Source: Bacteroidia bacterium
GTDB taxonomy: Bacteria > Bacteroidota > Bacteroidia > Chitinophagales > Chitinophagaceae
Length of the DNA: 64,000 nt
NCBI GenBank assembly: GCA_030429205.1
Contig: JAUICZ010000001.1
Coordinates: forward strand, 310,001 to 374,000
Reading direction: 5' to 3'
Part shown: positions 49,297 to 56,987 of the stretch, one piece after another
How positions within the stretch are numbered: position 1 is the stretch's first letter
Layout of the letters: each line of letters begins with the position of its first letter
Notes under the pieces: generated by a model
What the model was told of the DNA's origin: nothing
What the model saw: the letters and a program-made list of their open reading frames with translations, nothing else
Database searches by the model: none
Position numbers and translations under genes: made by a program

Positions 49297-50118
49297 ATGT
49301 ATATAAGATTAACAACCACATTTCTAGCGGCAATTCTGTTATTGAATATGAATGCAACCGCACAGGATAAGGATAACGACAAACCTAAACACACTAAAAC
49401 ATTGAGTGTAGGTTCTAACGGTATTACAGTTGAAAAAGATGAGGTAAAAACTAAAGAAAGTAAAATCACCTTAAAGTTTGGTGCAGTAGACCTTGGCTTG
49501 AACTCTTTGCAGGACAAAACCGATTACAACTCTGCCGCGGCTAAAGCCTTTCTGAATGTACCGGACAAGTTCCGCAACGAAAGCCTATTTGATCTACGCA
49601 CAGGCAAATCTTGGAATGTTAATGTTTGGCCTGTCTTACTAGGATGGACCCCTCTCTGCAACGATAAACAACAAATTGTAATTGGTACTGGTGTTGGTAT
49701 ACAGATGTATAACTTCCGCTTCAACAAAAATATTACTTATATAAACGAAGTAACTCCGGAAGTCTATATAGACACTGTCAGGTCCTTCACTAAAAACAAG
49801 CTTACAGTATCATATTTGAGCATTCCTTTGATGCTTAACTTCAAAACTAAAGCTGGTAGTAAAACTTGGATTGTTTATGGAGTAGGTGTCACCGGTGGTT
49901 ATAGAATAGCTTCTCGTAACAAGCAAGTAACCTTAGAAGATGGCAAACAGAAAAATAACAACAAATATAACCTGAACGACTTTAACGCCTGTGTTACAGC
50001 AGAGTTTGGGCTAGACGACTACTTCAGGCTATTTGCCAGTTATCAACTTACGCCATTGCACGAAAATGCACTAGTACAACATCCTTTATCAATAGGCATA
50101 CGTTTTGGCGGTATATAA
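49297..50118 (+). CDS. Outer-membrane beta-barrel-like protein, third gene of the second ECF module
   Basis: 273-residue protein with a signal peptide (ending MNATAQ at about residue 22). A polar linker (KDNDKPKHTKTLSVGSNGIT) leads into a small barrel with alternating strands: VNVWPVLLGWTPLC, QQIVIGTGVGIQMYNFRF, LTVSYLSIPLMLNFKT, IVYGVGVTGGYRIASRNK and the end PLSIGIRFGGI. It resembles the porin-family/PorT-like eight-strand fold, which I infer from pattern only. It starts 11 bp after the anti-sigma-like gene and ends at a terminator. It may be the envelope component sensed by, or controlled by, the sigma/anti-sigma pair. Confidence 0.75.
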   Translation: MYIRLTTTFLAAILLLNMNATAQDKDNDKPKHTKTLSVGSNGITVEKDEVKTKESKITLKFGAVDLGLNSLQDKTDYNSAAAKAFLNVPDKFRNESLFDLRTGKSWNVNVWPVLLGWTPLCNDKQQIVIGTGVGIQMYNFRFNKNITYINEVTPEVYIDTVRSFTKNKLTVSYLSIPLMLNFKTKAGSKTWIVYGVGVTGGYRIASRNKQVTLEDGKQKNNNKYNLNDFNACVTAEFGLDDYFRLFASYQLTPLHENALVQHPLSIGIRFGGI

Positions 50119-50120
50119 AA

Positions 50121-50155
50121 AATAAAGAGGCGGTGTAAAACACCGCCTCTTTATT
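50121..50155. terminator. Bidirectional terminator
   Basis: AATAAAGAGGCGGTG (50121-50135), the loop TAAAA and CACCGCCTCTTTATT (50141-50155) form a perfect 15-bp stem between the ECF module (+) and the CCC-motif gene (-). Confidence 0.92.
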
Positions 50156-50533
50156 TTATTGAGTTCCGAATAATTCTTCCATCCTTTGCTGCATAACTTC
50201 CTCGTTTTGCATATTCTCTATTCCGATGGTCATAACCGCCCAAACCATTATCAGTATAAAAATGACAGAAAGTAATATGCTGAATATTGCACATATTCTG
50301 CCGGCATTCAAATTCTTATAAGAGGCCTCCTTATACCGCTCAGGTTCAAGCTTATAGCGTTTCATATCTTTGGCGGCCAATATCAATGCGATAATACCAA
50401 ATATCAATCCCCCACCGTAGCAGCAACAGGTTATAATACCAATAATACCCAAAACTAAAGCTGCAGTTGCGTTGGGTAAATTCACCTTATTTTGCTGGCC
50501 AAAATCGTGCTGTTCGTAACTATAATCAGTCAT
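50156..50533 (-). CDS. CCC-motif membrane protein (DUF4190-like)
   Basis: 125-residue membrane protein with two helices: ATAALVLGIIGIITCCCYGG (about 24-43) continuing to LIFGIIALILAA, and ICAIFSILLSVIFILIMVWA (about 81-100). The cysteine cluster CCCYGGG in the first helix defines the CCC-motif/DUF4190-like group common in Bacteroidota. The N-terminus (YSYEQHDFGQQNKVNLPNA) is short and cytoplasmic. It overlaps the DUF2752 gene upstream by 4 bp (ATGA); DUF2752 and CCC-motif genes are commonly paired. The function is unknown. Confidence 0.82.
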   Translation of the reverse strand: MTDYSYEQHDFGQQNKVNLPNATAALVLGIIGIITCCCYGGGLIFGIIALILAAKDMKRYKLEPERYKEASYKNLNAGRICAIFSILLSVIFILIMVWAVMTIGIENMQNEEVMQQRMEELFGTQ

Positions 50534-50826
50534 AATAATTGCAAGTTGATAATTTTATAAGTGTAATTAATTAATATAGTTAAAGCAGTAATTACATAGC
50601 TATACATTAATATAGTAGCTCCATGCTTAATACTGAAAAGCAAATGTGCAACTAATAAACATATTGTGACTACTACAAAAATACCCGGTGGATATATTTG
50701 CCATGCGGCAGAAATATCGCCATGCAATATGGCCCAAACAGACCTCTGCAAGCCGCATCCGGGGCAGTCTATAAGCATCAGCTTTTTAGACGGACAAGCC
50801 AACATAAAATGTTCTGTGTAGCTCAT
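50530..50826 (-). CDS. DUF2752 membrane protein
   Basis: 98-residue protein with the DUF2752 signature CPSKKLMLIDCPGCGLQRSV, in which the CPGCGLQR block holds two conserved Cys. AWQIYPPGIF follows, and then two membrane helices (VVVTICLLVAHLLFSIKH, and TILMYSYVITALTILINYTY). The family is small, membrane-bound and without assigned function; the Cys pair suggests metal or thiol chemistry. It is coupled to the CCC-motif gene by a 4-bp overlap and starts 20 bp after the Hpt gene. Confidence 0.85.
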   Translation of the reverse strand: MSYTEHFMLACPSKKLMLIDCPGCGLQRSVWAILHGDISAAWQIYPPGIFVVVTICLLVAHLLFSIKHGATILMYSYVITALTILINYTYKIINLQLL

Positions 50827-50846
50827 ATTTATAATAAAATATCAAC

Positions 50847-51212
50847 CTACTCCGAAGGTCTATTTTTTTCTATTTCTGCATTTATGATCGGTTCTGCCTC
50901 ATTAAAAGTTTCTAATATCAATTCAAAAACTTCTCTTATCCTGTCTAAACCCTTCTCCTCTCTGCCCAGTGTCTCTATCTCTAACAGGCGCTCGTACATA
51001 TCTGTGATTTTCACAATACTTACACTGGATTTTAAGGCATGTGCTTGTTTTGATGCCTCTTGCAAGTCTTTACCTTCACCAACAAGGTTTTTAAGATTAT
51101 TTAAACCCGGAGGTACTGTATCCATAAAAATGCTCAAAACATCATATTTATACTTAGGGTCACCGTCAGAAAGCTCTTCTAAAAAACTAAAGTCAACCAA
51201 ATTCTTACTCAT
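50847..51212 (-). CDS. Stand-alone Hpt (histidine phosphotransfer) protein
   Basis: 121-residue cytoplasmic four-helix protein for phosphorelay. The phospho-acceptor is in QAHALKSSVSIV (HxLKxS). The second half ends with FELILETFNEAEPIINAEIE. I start at the ATG at 51212 (MSKNLVDFSFLEEL); an in-frame ATG at 51278 would extend the protein through the promoter box TACTTTTG at 51231-51238. No kinase or receiver is adjacent. The orphan histidine kinase at 12.5 kb lacks a receiver domain, so a link would need a third protein. It is first in a three-gene run with the DUF2752 and CCC-motif genes. Confidence 0.85.
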   Translation of the reverse strand: MSKNLVDFSFLEELSDGDPKYKYDVLSIFMDTVPPGLNNLKNLVGEGKDLQEASKQAHALKSSVSIVKITDMYERLLEIETLGREEKGLDRIREVFELILETFNEAEPIINAEIEKNRPSE

Positions 51213-51230
51213 ATCGTATATGTTGTTAAG

Positions 51231-51238
51231 CAAAAGTA
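51231..51238 (-). promoter_or_regulatory. -7 box of the Hpt operon
   Basis: The minus strand reads TACTTTTG (exact TAnnTTTG), ending 18 nt before the ATG at 51212. It argues against the longer reading frame that starts at 51278. Confidence 0.5.
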
Positions 51239-51403
51239 AAAAATATGGCACGGTATTTTCGGTATATGAATTTACCATTAAGTATAATAATAAAAATTTG
51301 TCTTAAAGCATCTAAACGACTGATTATCAACAACTAAAAGAACACTATCCATCACAAAAAAGCTAGCTGGCTACAGTTTTTACAAGTATTAGTGCTTTTT
51401 TAT

Positions 51404-51411
51404 TAGTTTTG
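51404..51411 (+). promoter_or_regulatory. -7 box of the polysaccharide dehydratase gene
   Basis: TAGTTTTG (exact TAnnTTTG) lies 90 nt upstream of the ATG at 51501, giving by far the longest leader predicted in this window. The leader contains two inverted repeats. The rest of 51239-51500 holds no gene. Confidence 0.5.
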
Positions 51412-51431
51412 ACATGAGTAAGAGAGAGAGC

Positions 51432-51476
51432 TAAAACAAGTTTTACCGTGTATAGTTCTTAATTGCAACTATATAC
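51432..51476 (+). repeat. Two leader hairpins before the dehydratase gene
   Basis: TAAAAC (51432-51437) pairs with GTTTTA (51440-51445). GTGTATAGTT (51448-51457) pairs with AACTATATAC (51467-51476) through one G-U pair and a 9-nt loop. Neither has a U-run. They lie within the predicted 5' UTR. Confidence 0.45.
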
Positions 51477-51500
51477 ATATCTAGGTTAAGCTACATACAT

Positions 51501-53435
51501 ATGCACTACAAAATACGCATTCTACCTCGCTGGTTCATCTTCCTTCTAGATCTGTCTTGTATTCTACTGTGTATATTCTTTTCATTCATACTCAGGTTCA
51601 ACTTCAATCTGGAAGAAGTAGCAAAATATGATATGTCATTCATATTGCTTACTGCTCTGGCTTTGAATGGTGTTTTGTTCTATCTACTAAAAAGTTATTC
51701 TGGAATTATCCGCTATACTAATATTGAAGATACCTTCAGGCTGTTGATAGTTAACTCAATTGCAGCCATATTCTACTTCTCTATCAACTTTGCAATCACA
51801 TTCTTTGCGCCCAAAGTCAATCTTTTCCCTACATCAGTTGTAGTCATCAACTTCTTCATCACCAACTTTGTATTGATTACATACAGGCTATTAGTACGTT
51901 ACACTTTTAACTACTACAAAGCCACACAAAAAGAAACTAATAAAATAAAAGCTGTTGTATTTGACACCGGAGAATATGGCTTAGAAACTAAAAAGGTAAT
52001 CAACAACTTCCCTAGCAGTAATATTAATGTTGTAGCATTCATTGATGATGTTCTAAGCAAATTGGGAAAGTTGATGGAAAACATTCCTATCTACAGTACT
52101 CACGAGAATAGCTTCAAAAAATTGAAGGAAGATGGTGTTGAGCTACTCATTATAGCGAACACAGATATTAATAAGGAAAAGCTGGTATCACTCGTAGATA
52201 CTAGCTTAAAATATGGTATTAAAGTACAGCAAATACCACCTATTAACGAGTGGATACACGGAGAACTGGATGCACCACAACTAAAAGATATTAAGATAGA
52301 AGACCTGCTTGAAAGGGAGGTTATACAGATACATAACGACAAAATACACTTTGAACTAAAAGGTAAACGCATATTGGTTACAGGAGCTGCCGGATCTATT
52401 GGTAGCGAGTTAGTTCGTCAATTGATCAATTATAAGCCTTCTCTGATTATTCTTTGCGATAAGGCAGAGACACCAATGCACGACCTGTATTTAGAGATAT
52501 CTGAGAACTTCAAAACTGCTACTGTAAAATCATATCTGGGAGATATTACAGATGCAATACGTATGGAACACTTATTTGAGGTATATAATCCTGAAGTTGT
52601 TTTCCATGCTGCCGCATATAAGCACGTACCATTGATGGAAGAAAATCCGTCGATTGCAGTGTTGAACAACGTATCGGGAACAAAGAACTTAGCCGAGCTG
52701 GCTGTTTCATATAAGGTAGAAAAGTTTGTAATGGTATCAACAGATAAAGCTGTTAACCCGACAAACATAATGGGAGCAACCAAACGTATAGCCGAAATAT
52801 ATACTCAAAGCTTTTTCAAAGACCTTATTAAGACGCACGAGCAAAGCAAGTCAAACCCGGTACCAACCAAATTCGTTACTACTCGTTTTGGTAATGTATT
52901 AGGCTCTAATGGCTCTGTTATACCAAGATTCAAAAAGCAGCTGGATAAAGGCGGGCCGATAACAGTGACTCATCCGGAAATCACACGTTACTTTATGACA
53001 ATACCTGAAGCCTGTCAGCTTGTAATTGAAGCTGGTGTAATGGGTCAGGGTAGTGAGATATTCGTGTTTGACATGGGCAAACCGGTTAAGATCATAGATC
53101 TGGCCAAAAGGATTATTAAACTTGCAGGTAAAGAACCCGGTGTAGATATCAAAATAGAGTTTACAGGATTAAGGCCGGGCGAGAAACTATACGAAGAGTT
53201 GTTAAGCAATTCTGAAAATGTGCTACCAACTTATCATGATAAAATTATGATAGCAAAGGTTGCAGAGTATGATTACGAAGTTGTAAAAGCTAAAGTTGAA
53301 AAACTTATTGCCAGTGCAAGGCAGCACTATACATTAGAAACTGTTGGCTTAATTAAAGATCTTGTTCCTGAATACATCAGCAACAACACTGCTTTTCAAA
53401 CCAACAGTAAGAAAGATAAGAACTTAAAGAATTAA
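51501..53435 (+). CDS. Membrane-bound nucleotide-sugar 4,6-dehydratase (PglF/FlaA1/CapD type)
   Basis: 644 residues. Four N-terminal membrane helices (about 11-30, 46-64, 80-100, 110-130) precede a Rossmann-like CoA-binding domain (AVVFDTGEYGLETKKVINNF). The catalytic SDR domain starts at about 289 with GKRILVTGAAGSIGSELVRQ. FHAAAYKHVPLMEENP and STDKAVNPTNIMGATKRIAE carry the TDK/MxxxK catalytic residues of the PglF group, which replace the usual Ser-Tyr-Lys. It probably converts UDP-GlcNAc to the 4-keto-6-deoxy sugar, the first step to an amino-deoxy sugar of the surface glycan. It faces the minus-strand polysaccharide operon and has its own promoter. Confidence 0.92.
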   Translation: MHYKIRILPRWFIFLLDLSCILLCIFFSFILRFNFNLEEVAKYDMSFILLTALALNGVLFYLLKSYSGIIRYTNIEDTFRLLIVNSIAAIFYFSINFAITFFAPKVNLFPTSVVVINFFITNFVLITYRLLVRYTFNYYKATQKETNKIKAVVFDTGEYGLETKKVINNFPSSNINVVAFIDDVLSKLGKLMENIPIYSTHENSFKKLKEDGVELLIIANTDINKEKLVSLVDTSLKYGIKVQQIPPINEWIHGELDAPQLKDIKIEDLLEREVIQIHNDKIHFELKGKRILVTGAAGSIGSELVRQLINYKPSLIILCDKAETPMHDLYLEISENFKTATVKSYLGDITDAIRMEHLFEVYNPEVVFHAAAYKHVPLMEENPSIAVLNNVSGTKNLAELAVSYKVEKFVMVSTDKAVNPTNIMGATKRIAEIYTQSFFKDLIKTHEQSKSNPVPTKFVTTRFGNVLGSNGSVIPRFKKQLDKGGPITVTHPEITRYFMTIPEACQLVIEAGVMGQGSEIFVFDMGKPVKIIDLAKRIIKLAGKEPGVDIKIEFTGLRPGEKLYEELLSNSENVLPTYHDKIMIAKVAEYDYEVVKAKVEKLIASARQHYTLETVGLIKDLVPEYISNNTAFQTNSKKDKNLKN

Positions 53436-53454
53436 GAGAAATAAATACGATTAG

Positions 53455-53489
53455 AAAAATAGCTGTACAACTATTGTGCAGCTATTTTT
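53455..53489. terminator. Bidirectional terminator with the opposing stop codon in its loop
   Basis: AAAAATAGCTGTACAA (53455-53470) pairs with TTGTGCAGCTATTTTT (53474-53489), with one mismatch that becomes G-U in the RNA. The 3-nt loop CTA (53471-53473) is the TAG stop of the minus-strand sugar transferase, whose last codons form one stem arm. Confidence 0.9.
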
Positions 53490-54061
53490 TTGATCGTTAA
53501 TGCGATAATGCGAAAGTAGTTACCTATGGTGGGATCAGTAATAAAGACTGTATTGAGTCTAATCTTTTCAGGCATTATGTGGTTAATGTAATACTGTTCA
53601 GGCTCTTGCTGACCTGCAAGAATATCATTCTCGCTAATAAACTTTATAGATGCTATGTCAGTAATACCAGGACGTACTTTCAGTATTTCTTTTTGCTCCT
53701 TACTATACAAGCTAACATATTTCGGAACTTCCGGTCTTGGACCCACAATGCTCATTTCTCCTGAAAGAACGTTGAAGAGCTGAGGTAGTTCGTCTAACTT
53801 GTACTTTCTCAACCAGCGTCCAAATTTTGTGATTCGTGTGTCTGTACAGCCGTATGTAAGCAGGTCTTTTTTATCTGCCCCGATGCACATAGTACGGAAC
53901 TTATATAGGTAAAATTCAGTACCGTTCACCCCTACCCTTTTTTGTTTATAAAACACATTACCCTTAGAGTCTAACTTAACTCTTATGGCAATGTAAATCA
54001 AAAGGGGGCTCAGGACTATTATTCCTAAAATTGATATTACCAGATCTAGCAACCGTTTCAT
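53471..54061 (-). CDS. Initiating sugar-phosphate transferase (PglC-like)
   Basis: 196-residue bacterial sugar transferase with a single N-terminal membrane segment (LVISILGIIVLSPLLIYIAI), as in monotopic PglC-type phosphoglycosyl transferases. Motifs: FYKQKRVGVNG, YLYKFRTMCIGADKKDL, GRWLRKYKLDELPQLFNVLS (the catalytic Asp-Glu) and MSIVGPRPEVP. It should load the first sugar-phosphate onto undecaprenyl phosphate, starting repeat-unit synthesis. It is the last gene of the operon and overlaps the aminotransferase by 4 bp. Its stop sits in a terminator loop. Confidence 0.92.
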   Translation of the reverse strand: MKRLLDLVISILGIIVLSPLLIYIAIRVKLDSKGNVFYKQKRVGVNGTEFYLYKFRTMCIGADKKDLLTYGCTDTRITKFGRWLRKYKLDELPQLFNVLSGEMSIVGPRPEVPKYVSLYSKEQKEILKVRPGITDIASIKFISENDILAGQQEPEQYYINHIMPEKIRLNTVFITDPTIGNYFRIIALTIKKIAAQ

Positions 54062-55275
54062 GAAACTACTTCAATGTACGCATTTTCTACTTGTTCTTCT
54101 ACATACTTACATTCCTCATCTGTTAGCTGCACATATATAGGCAAAGAAATTTCACATGCATAATTCTTGTACGTATTGGGGTAGTCTTCAATATTATACC
54201 CACGCTCTTTGAATACGGTAAGCATTGGCAAGGGTATAAAGTGAACATTAGCACTCACACCTCTATCCATTATCTTCTGTATAATAGCATCACGTTGTTC
54301 TTCTGTAATATCCTTTATGCGTAACGGATATAAGTAATGAGAAGAGGCGGCTGTCTTAGTTTTACCATCGGGTATTATCGCCCATCCTTTATCGCTGAAG
54401 AAGTTGCTATAATGGTTATAAACTCTTTGCCTCTGCGGTAATAAGTAACTATGGTACTTTTGCAACTGTACTAAACCAATCGCAGCACATACGTCAGGCA
54501 AATTAGCTTTTAAACCATCAGACACAATATCGTATCGCCAGCTGCCAATACGTTTTTTTGCAAATGCATCTCTATCCTGCCCACTCATCGAATTTACTTT
54601 CAACCACCTATAAGTTTCTGTGTTATCCAATGGCTCAGGTAAACTCAAACATATTATCCCTCCCTCAGCAGTAGTAACATTTTTCACGCTGTGCATAGAT
54701 ATAATAGATACATCTGCAAATTGCACTGCCGGTCTGTTATTATATACAGCTCCTATAGAGTGTGCCGCATCTGCTATTAATACAGGGCGTCCAAACTGTT
54801 CCTGCACATCACTTGTTGCATTAAAGTTATTGTGTACTTCATCTGCTCCTATCACTTTATTCAAAGCATCGTAATCGCAAGGCCAACCGCCCATATCAAC
54901 AGCTAAAACAGCTTTTGTATTCGGCGTAATCGCTTTTTTTACTTCTTCAGGGTCAATGGTAAAATCATCTTTCACGTCTACCATTACAGGGGTACCACCA
55001 GCGTGTAATACACTTAATGCTGTTGCCGCATATGTATATGCAGGCAAAATCACTTCATCTCCTTTTGTAATACCTAGCCATTTAAATACCAATGCAGCTC
55101 CTGAAGACCAAGAGTTAACACATACTGTTTTTTCCAGTCCAAAAACTTTTGCAGAAAGCTCTTCTAAAGCTCTTACTTTCGGTCCTGTAGTAATCCATCC
55201 CGACCTGAGTGTTTCTGTAACCTCTGCAATAATATCTTCGTCAATATAGGGTGGCGCAAAATCTATCTTCCGCAT
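54058..55275 (-). CDS. DegT/DnrJ/EryC1 nucleotide-sugar aminotransferase
   Basis: 405-residue PLP-dependent aminotransferase that would install an amino group on the keto sugar made by the facing dehydratase. Motifs: VNSWSSGAALVFKWLGI, YTYAATALSVLHAGGTPVMV, VLIADAAHSIGA (Asp and His near PLP) and SMHSVKNVTTAEGGIICL, where the Lys should bind PLP. The C-terminal VSANVHFIPLPMLTVFKERG is typical of GDP-perosamine/UDP-4-amino synthase relatives. It starts 2 bp after the Gfo/Idh gene and overlaps the sugar transferase by 4 bp. The product sugar is not fixed by sequence. Confidence 0.92.
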   Translation of the reverse strand: MRKIDFAPPYIDEDIIAEVTETLRSGWITTGPKVRALEELSAKVFGLEKTVCVNSWSSGAALVFKWLGITKGDEVILPAYTYAATALSVLHAGGTPVMVDVKDDFTIDPEEVKKAITPNTKAVLAVDMGGWPCDYDALNKVIGADEVHNNFNATSDVQEQFGRPVLIADAAHSIGAVYNNRPAVQFADVSIISMHSVKNVTTAEGGIICLSLPEPLDNTETYRWLKVNSMSGQDRDAFAKKRIGSWRYDIVSDGLKANLPDVCAAIGLVQLQKYHSYLLPQRQRVYNHYSNFFSDKGWAIIPDGKTKTAASSHYLYPLRIKDITEEQRDAIIQKIMDRGVSANVHFIPLPMLTVFKERGYNIEDYPNTYKNYACEISLPIYVQLTDEECKYVEEQVENAYIEVVS

Positions 55276-55277
55276 TA

Positions 55278-56291
55278 TTATTTTTTTAGGGCGTATATCT
55301 GCTCTATAATATTAACTATTTTTTTCCCTTCATGTACACTGGTAGCTACTTCTCTATCTCCGGAAAGTACATCAACAACATTTTGTATTACATACCAATG
55401 ATTAGCTTTAGCACCTGTATAACCGGCAATGCTTAACCCTGTGTTATTAATTTCCTCCAGTGCACTGTTATCTTTCATATGGCAATATTCTACCTCCTGC
55501 ATATACTGCCCTCCGAGTTTTACAGTTCCATGCTCTCCAATAACTATCATACTACTCTCCATATTTTTGTCCCAAATAGATGTTGAGTAGTTCAATGTGC
55601 CTGCACCTCCATTCACAAATCCAAAGCTGATAATAGCAGAATCCTCAAATTCTATACTTCCTTTGTGATTATAATTATCAAATTTTGCATGAATTTCTTC
55701 AACATCACCAAAAAGCCAATATAATAAATCTATGTAATGACTGAATTGGGTATATAGTGTACCACCGTCAACTTCGGCAGTACCATGCCATGTTTTGCCA
55801 TTATAGTAGCGTTCATCTCTGTTCCAGAAACAATTCATGTGTACCTGATAAATATCTCCCAGTGCCTTTGAGTCCAGCAACTGTTTCAACCACTGTACAG
55901 GTGCTGAATATCGGTTCTGCATGACACAAAACACTTTTTTATTGTGTTTATCAGCAGCCTCAATAATACGGTTACAATCTTCTGTAGAGAGTGCTATAGG
56001 CTTTTCAATTACAACGTGTATGCCTGCTAACAATGCTTCAACCGCTTGGTTTGCATGCAGTGAATTTGGTGTAGCAATACAAATCACATCTACTTCAATT
56101 GTTGATGCGATAAGATCAGTTAAAGAACTGAAGCTTGGCTCTTCATATTTTTCAATAGCGGTTTCTTCCACATCAACTACAGCAGATAGCACACAATCAT
56201 CATGCGCTTTTATCATATCTGCATGACGCTTACCAATATGCCCTAAGCCAACTACAGCACACTTTATTTTATTTTTTTTCGATTCAGTCAA
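55278..56291 (-). CDS. Gfo/Idh/MocA family nucleotide-sugar oxidoreductase
   Basis: 337-residue NAD(P)-dependent sugar dehydrogenase/reductase. Motifs: KCAVVGLGHIGKRHADMI (Rossmann GxGxxG), VICIATPNSLHANQAVEALL and the family catalytic block HVVIEKPIALSTEDCNRI (EKP). YTQFSHYIDLLYWLFGDVEE carries the catalytic-site His. It resembles WbpB-like oxidases that make 3-keto sugars for aminotransferases such as its 2-bp-downstream neighbour. That pairing is a reasonable guess at a 3-amino sugar acid pathway, not a proof. It lies 2 bp downstream of the methyltransferase gene. Confidence 0.9.
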   Translation of the reverse strand: MTESKKNKIKCAVVGLGHIGKRHADMIKAHDDCVLSAVVDVEETAIEKYEEPSFSSLTDLIASTIEVDVICIATPNSLHANQAVEALLAGIHVVIEKPIALSTEDCNRIIEAADKHNKKVFCVMQNRYSAPVQWLKQLLDSKALGDIYQVHMNCFWNRDERYYNGKTWHGTAEVDGGTLYTQFSHYIDLLYWLFGDVEEIHAKFDNYNHKGSIEFEDSAIISFGFVNGGAGTLNYSTSIWDKNMESSMIVIGEHGTVKLGGQYMQEVEYCHMKDNSALEEINNTGLSIAGYTGAKANHWYVIQNVVDVLSGDREVATSVHEGKKIVNIIEQIYALKK

Positions 56292-56293
56292 TC

Positions 56294-56953
56294 TTAAGTT
56301 TTCTGAGCTGCCACAAAAGCTATGTACTTCATATCAGGTGGCAAAAAATTCAATACTCTGTTTAAACTATGCGAGAACTTATTTATCACATTGCTCGAAA
56401 AAGAGCTGGGTAAAATAGCAAATGTTTTGATTTGTAGTATGTTATAGCCATCGAATAGTTCTGACAACTCCTCATATTCTATATATCTCCAGCCCTTGTT
56501 CTTATTATTGATATGCCTTACCCCCCTAGTAACAATATTACCTTGCAAGTTTTCAGCTGACAAAAAAACTCCTTTGTGCCTCAACATACTTCGTATATGT
56601 GCAACAGCTTTCTTTTGTACGGTGAAGTTTCGAGTAGCGGCATCCTGCCTATCTTCCTTTAGCCCTCCTATTACCGACTTCGCCAGTATTATATCATACA
56701 TTTCATCAGGCTCGTCATTCACTACATCCAGTTTTTTATAACTTATTTTATCTGCTACATGATACTTTCTATGCAATGTCTGCGCCTGTTCTGTATTATC
56801 AACAATATCAGTACATGTAACATGATAGCCTAGTAATGCCAGCCACAAAGAGAGCCCACCATTACGCTCTCCGATTGTTAGCACCTTTGCCGTTTTGGGG
56901 AACTCTTGGATAATAGGTAGCCAGTACTCTATAAGTTGCGCCCAGTTGAGCAC
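56294..56953 (-). CDS. Class I SAM-dependent methyltransferase
   Basis: 219 residues from a GTG at 56953. The SAM-binding motif is AKVLTIGERNGGLSLWLALL followed by GYHVTCTDIVDN; the motif I glycines are GERNGG. The second half (AVAHIRSMLRHKGVFLSAEN) is the usual sheet after the catalytic site. In-frame codons continue upstream to a stop inside wecB, encoding QVPVQDIIEWDVLNW without ATG, GTG or TTG before the chosen GTG. A non-standard ATT at 56990-56992, overlapping the wecB stop, could be the real start. It probably methylates a sugar or lipid-linked glycan. It lies between wecB and the Gfo/Idh gene in the operon. Confidence 0.82.
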   Translation of the reverse strand: MLNWAQLIEYWLPIIQEFPKTAKVLTIGERNGGLSLWLALLGYHVTCTDIVDNTEQAQTLHRKYHVADKISYKKLDVVNDEPDEMYDIILAKSVIGGLKEDRQDAATRNFTVQKKAVAHIRSMLRHKGVFLSAENLQGNIVTRGVRHINNKNKGWRYIEYEELSELFDGYNILQIKTFAILPSSFSSNVINKFSHSLNRVLNFLPPDMKYIAFVAAQKT

Positions 56954-56987
56954 ATCCCATTCAATAATATCCTGTACGGGTACTTGT

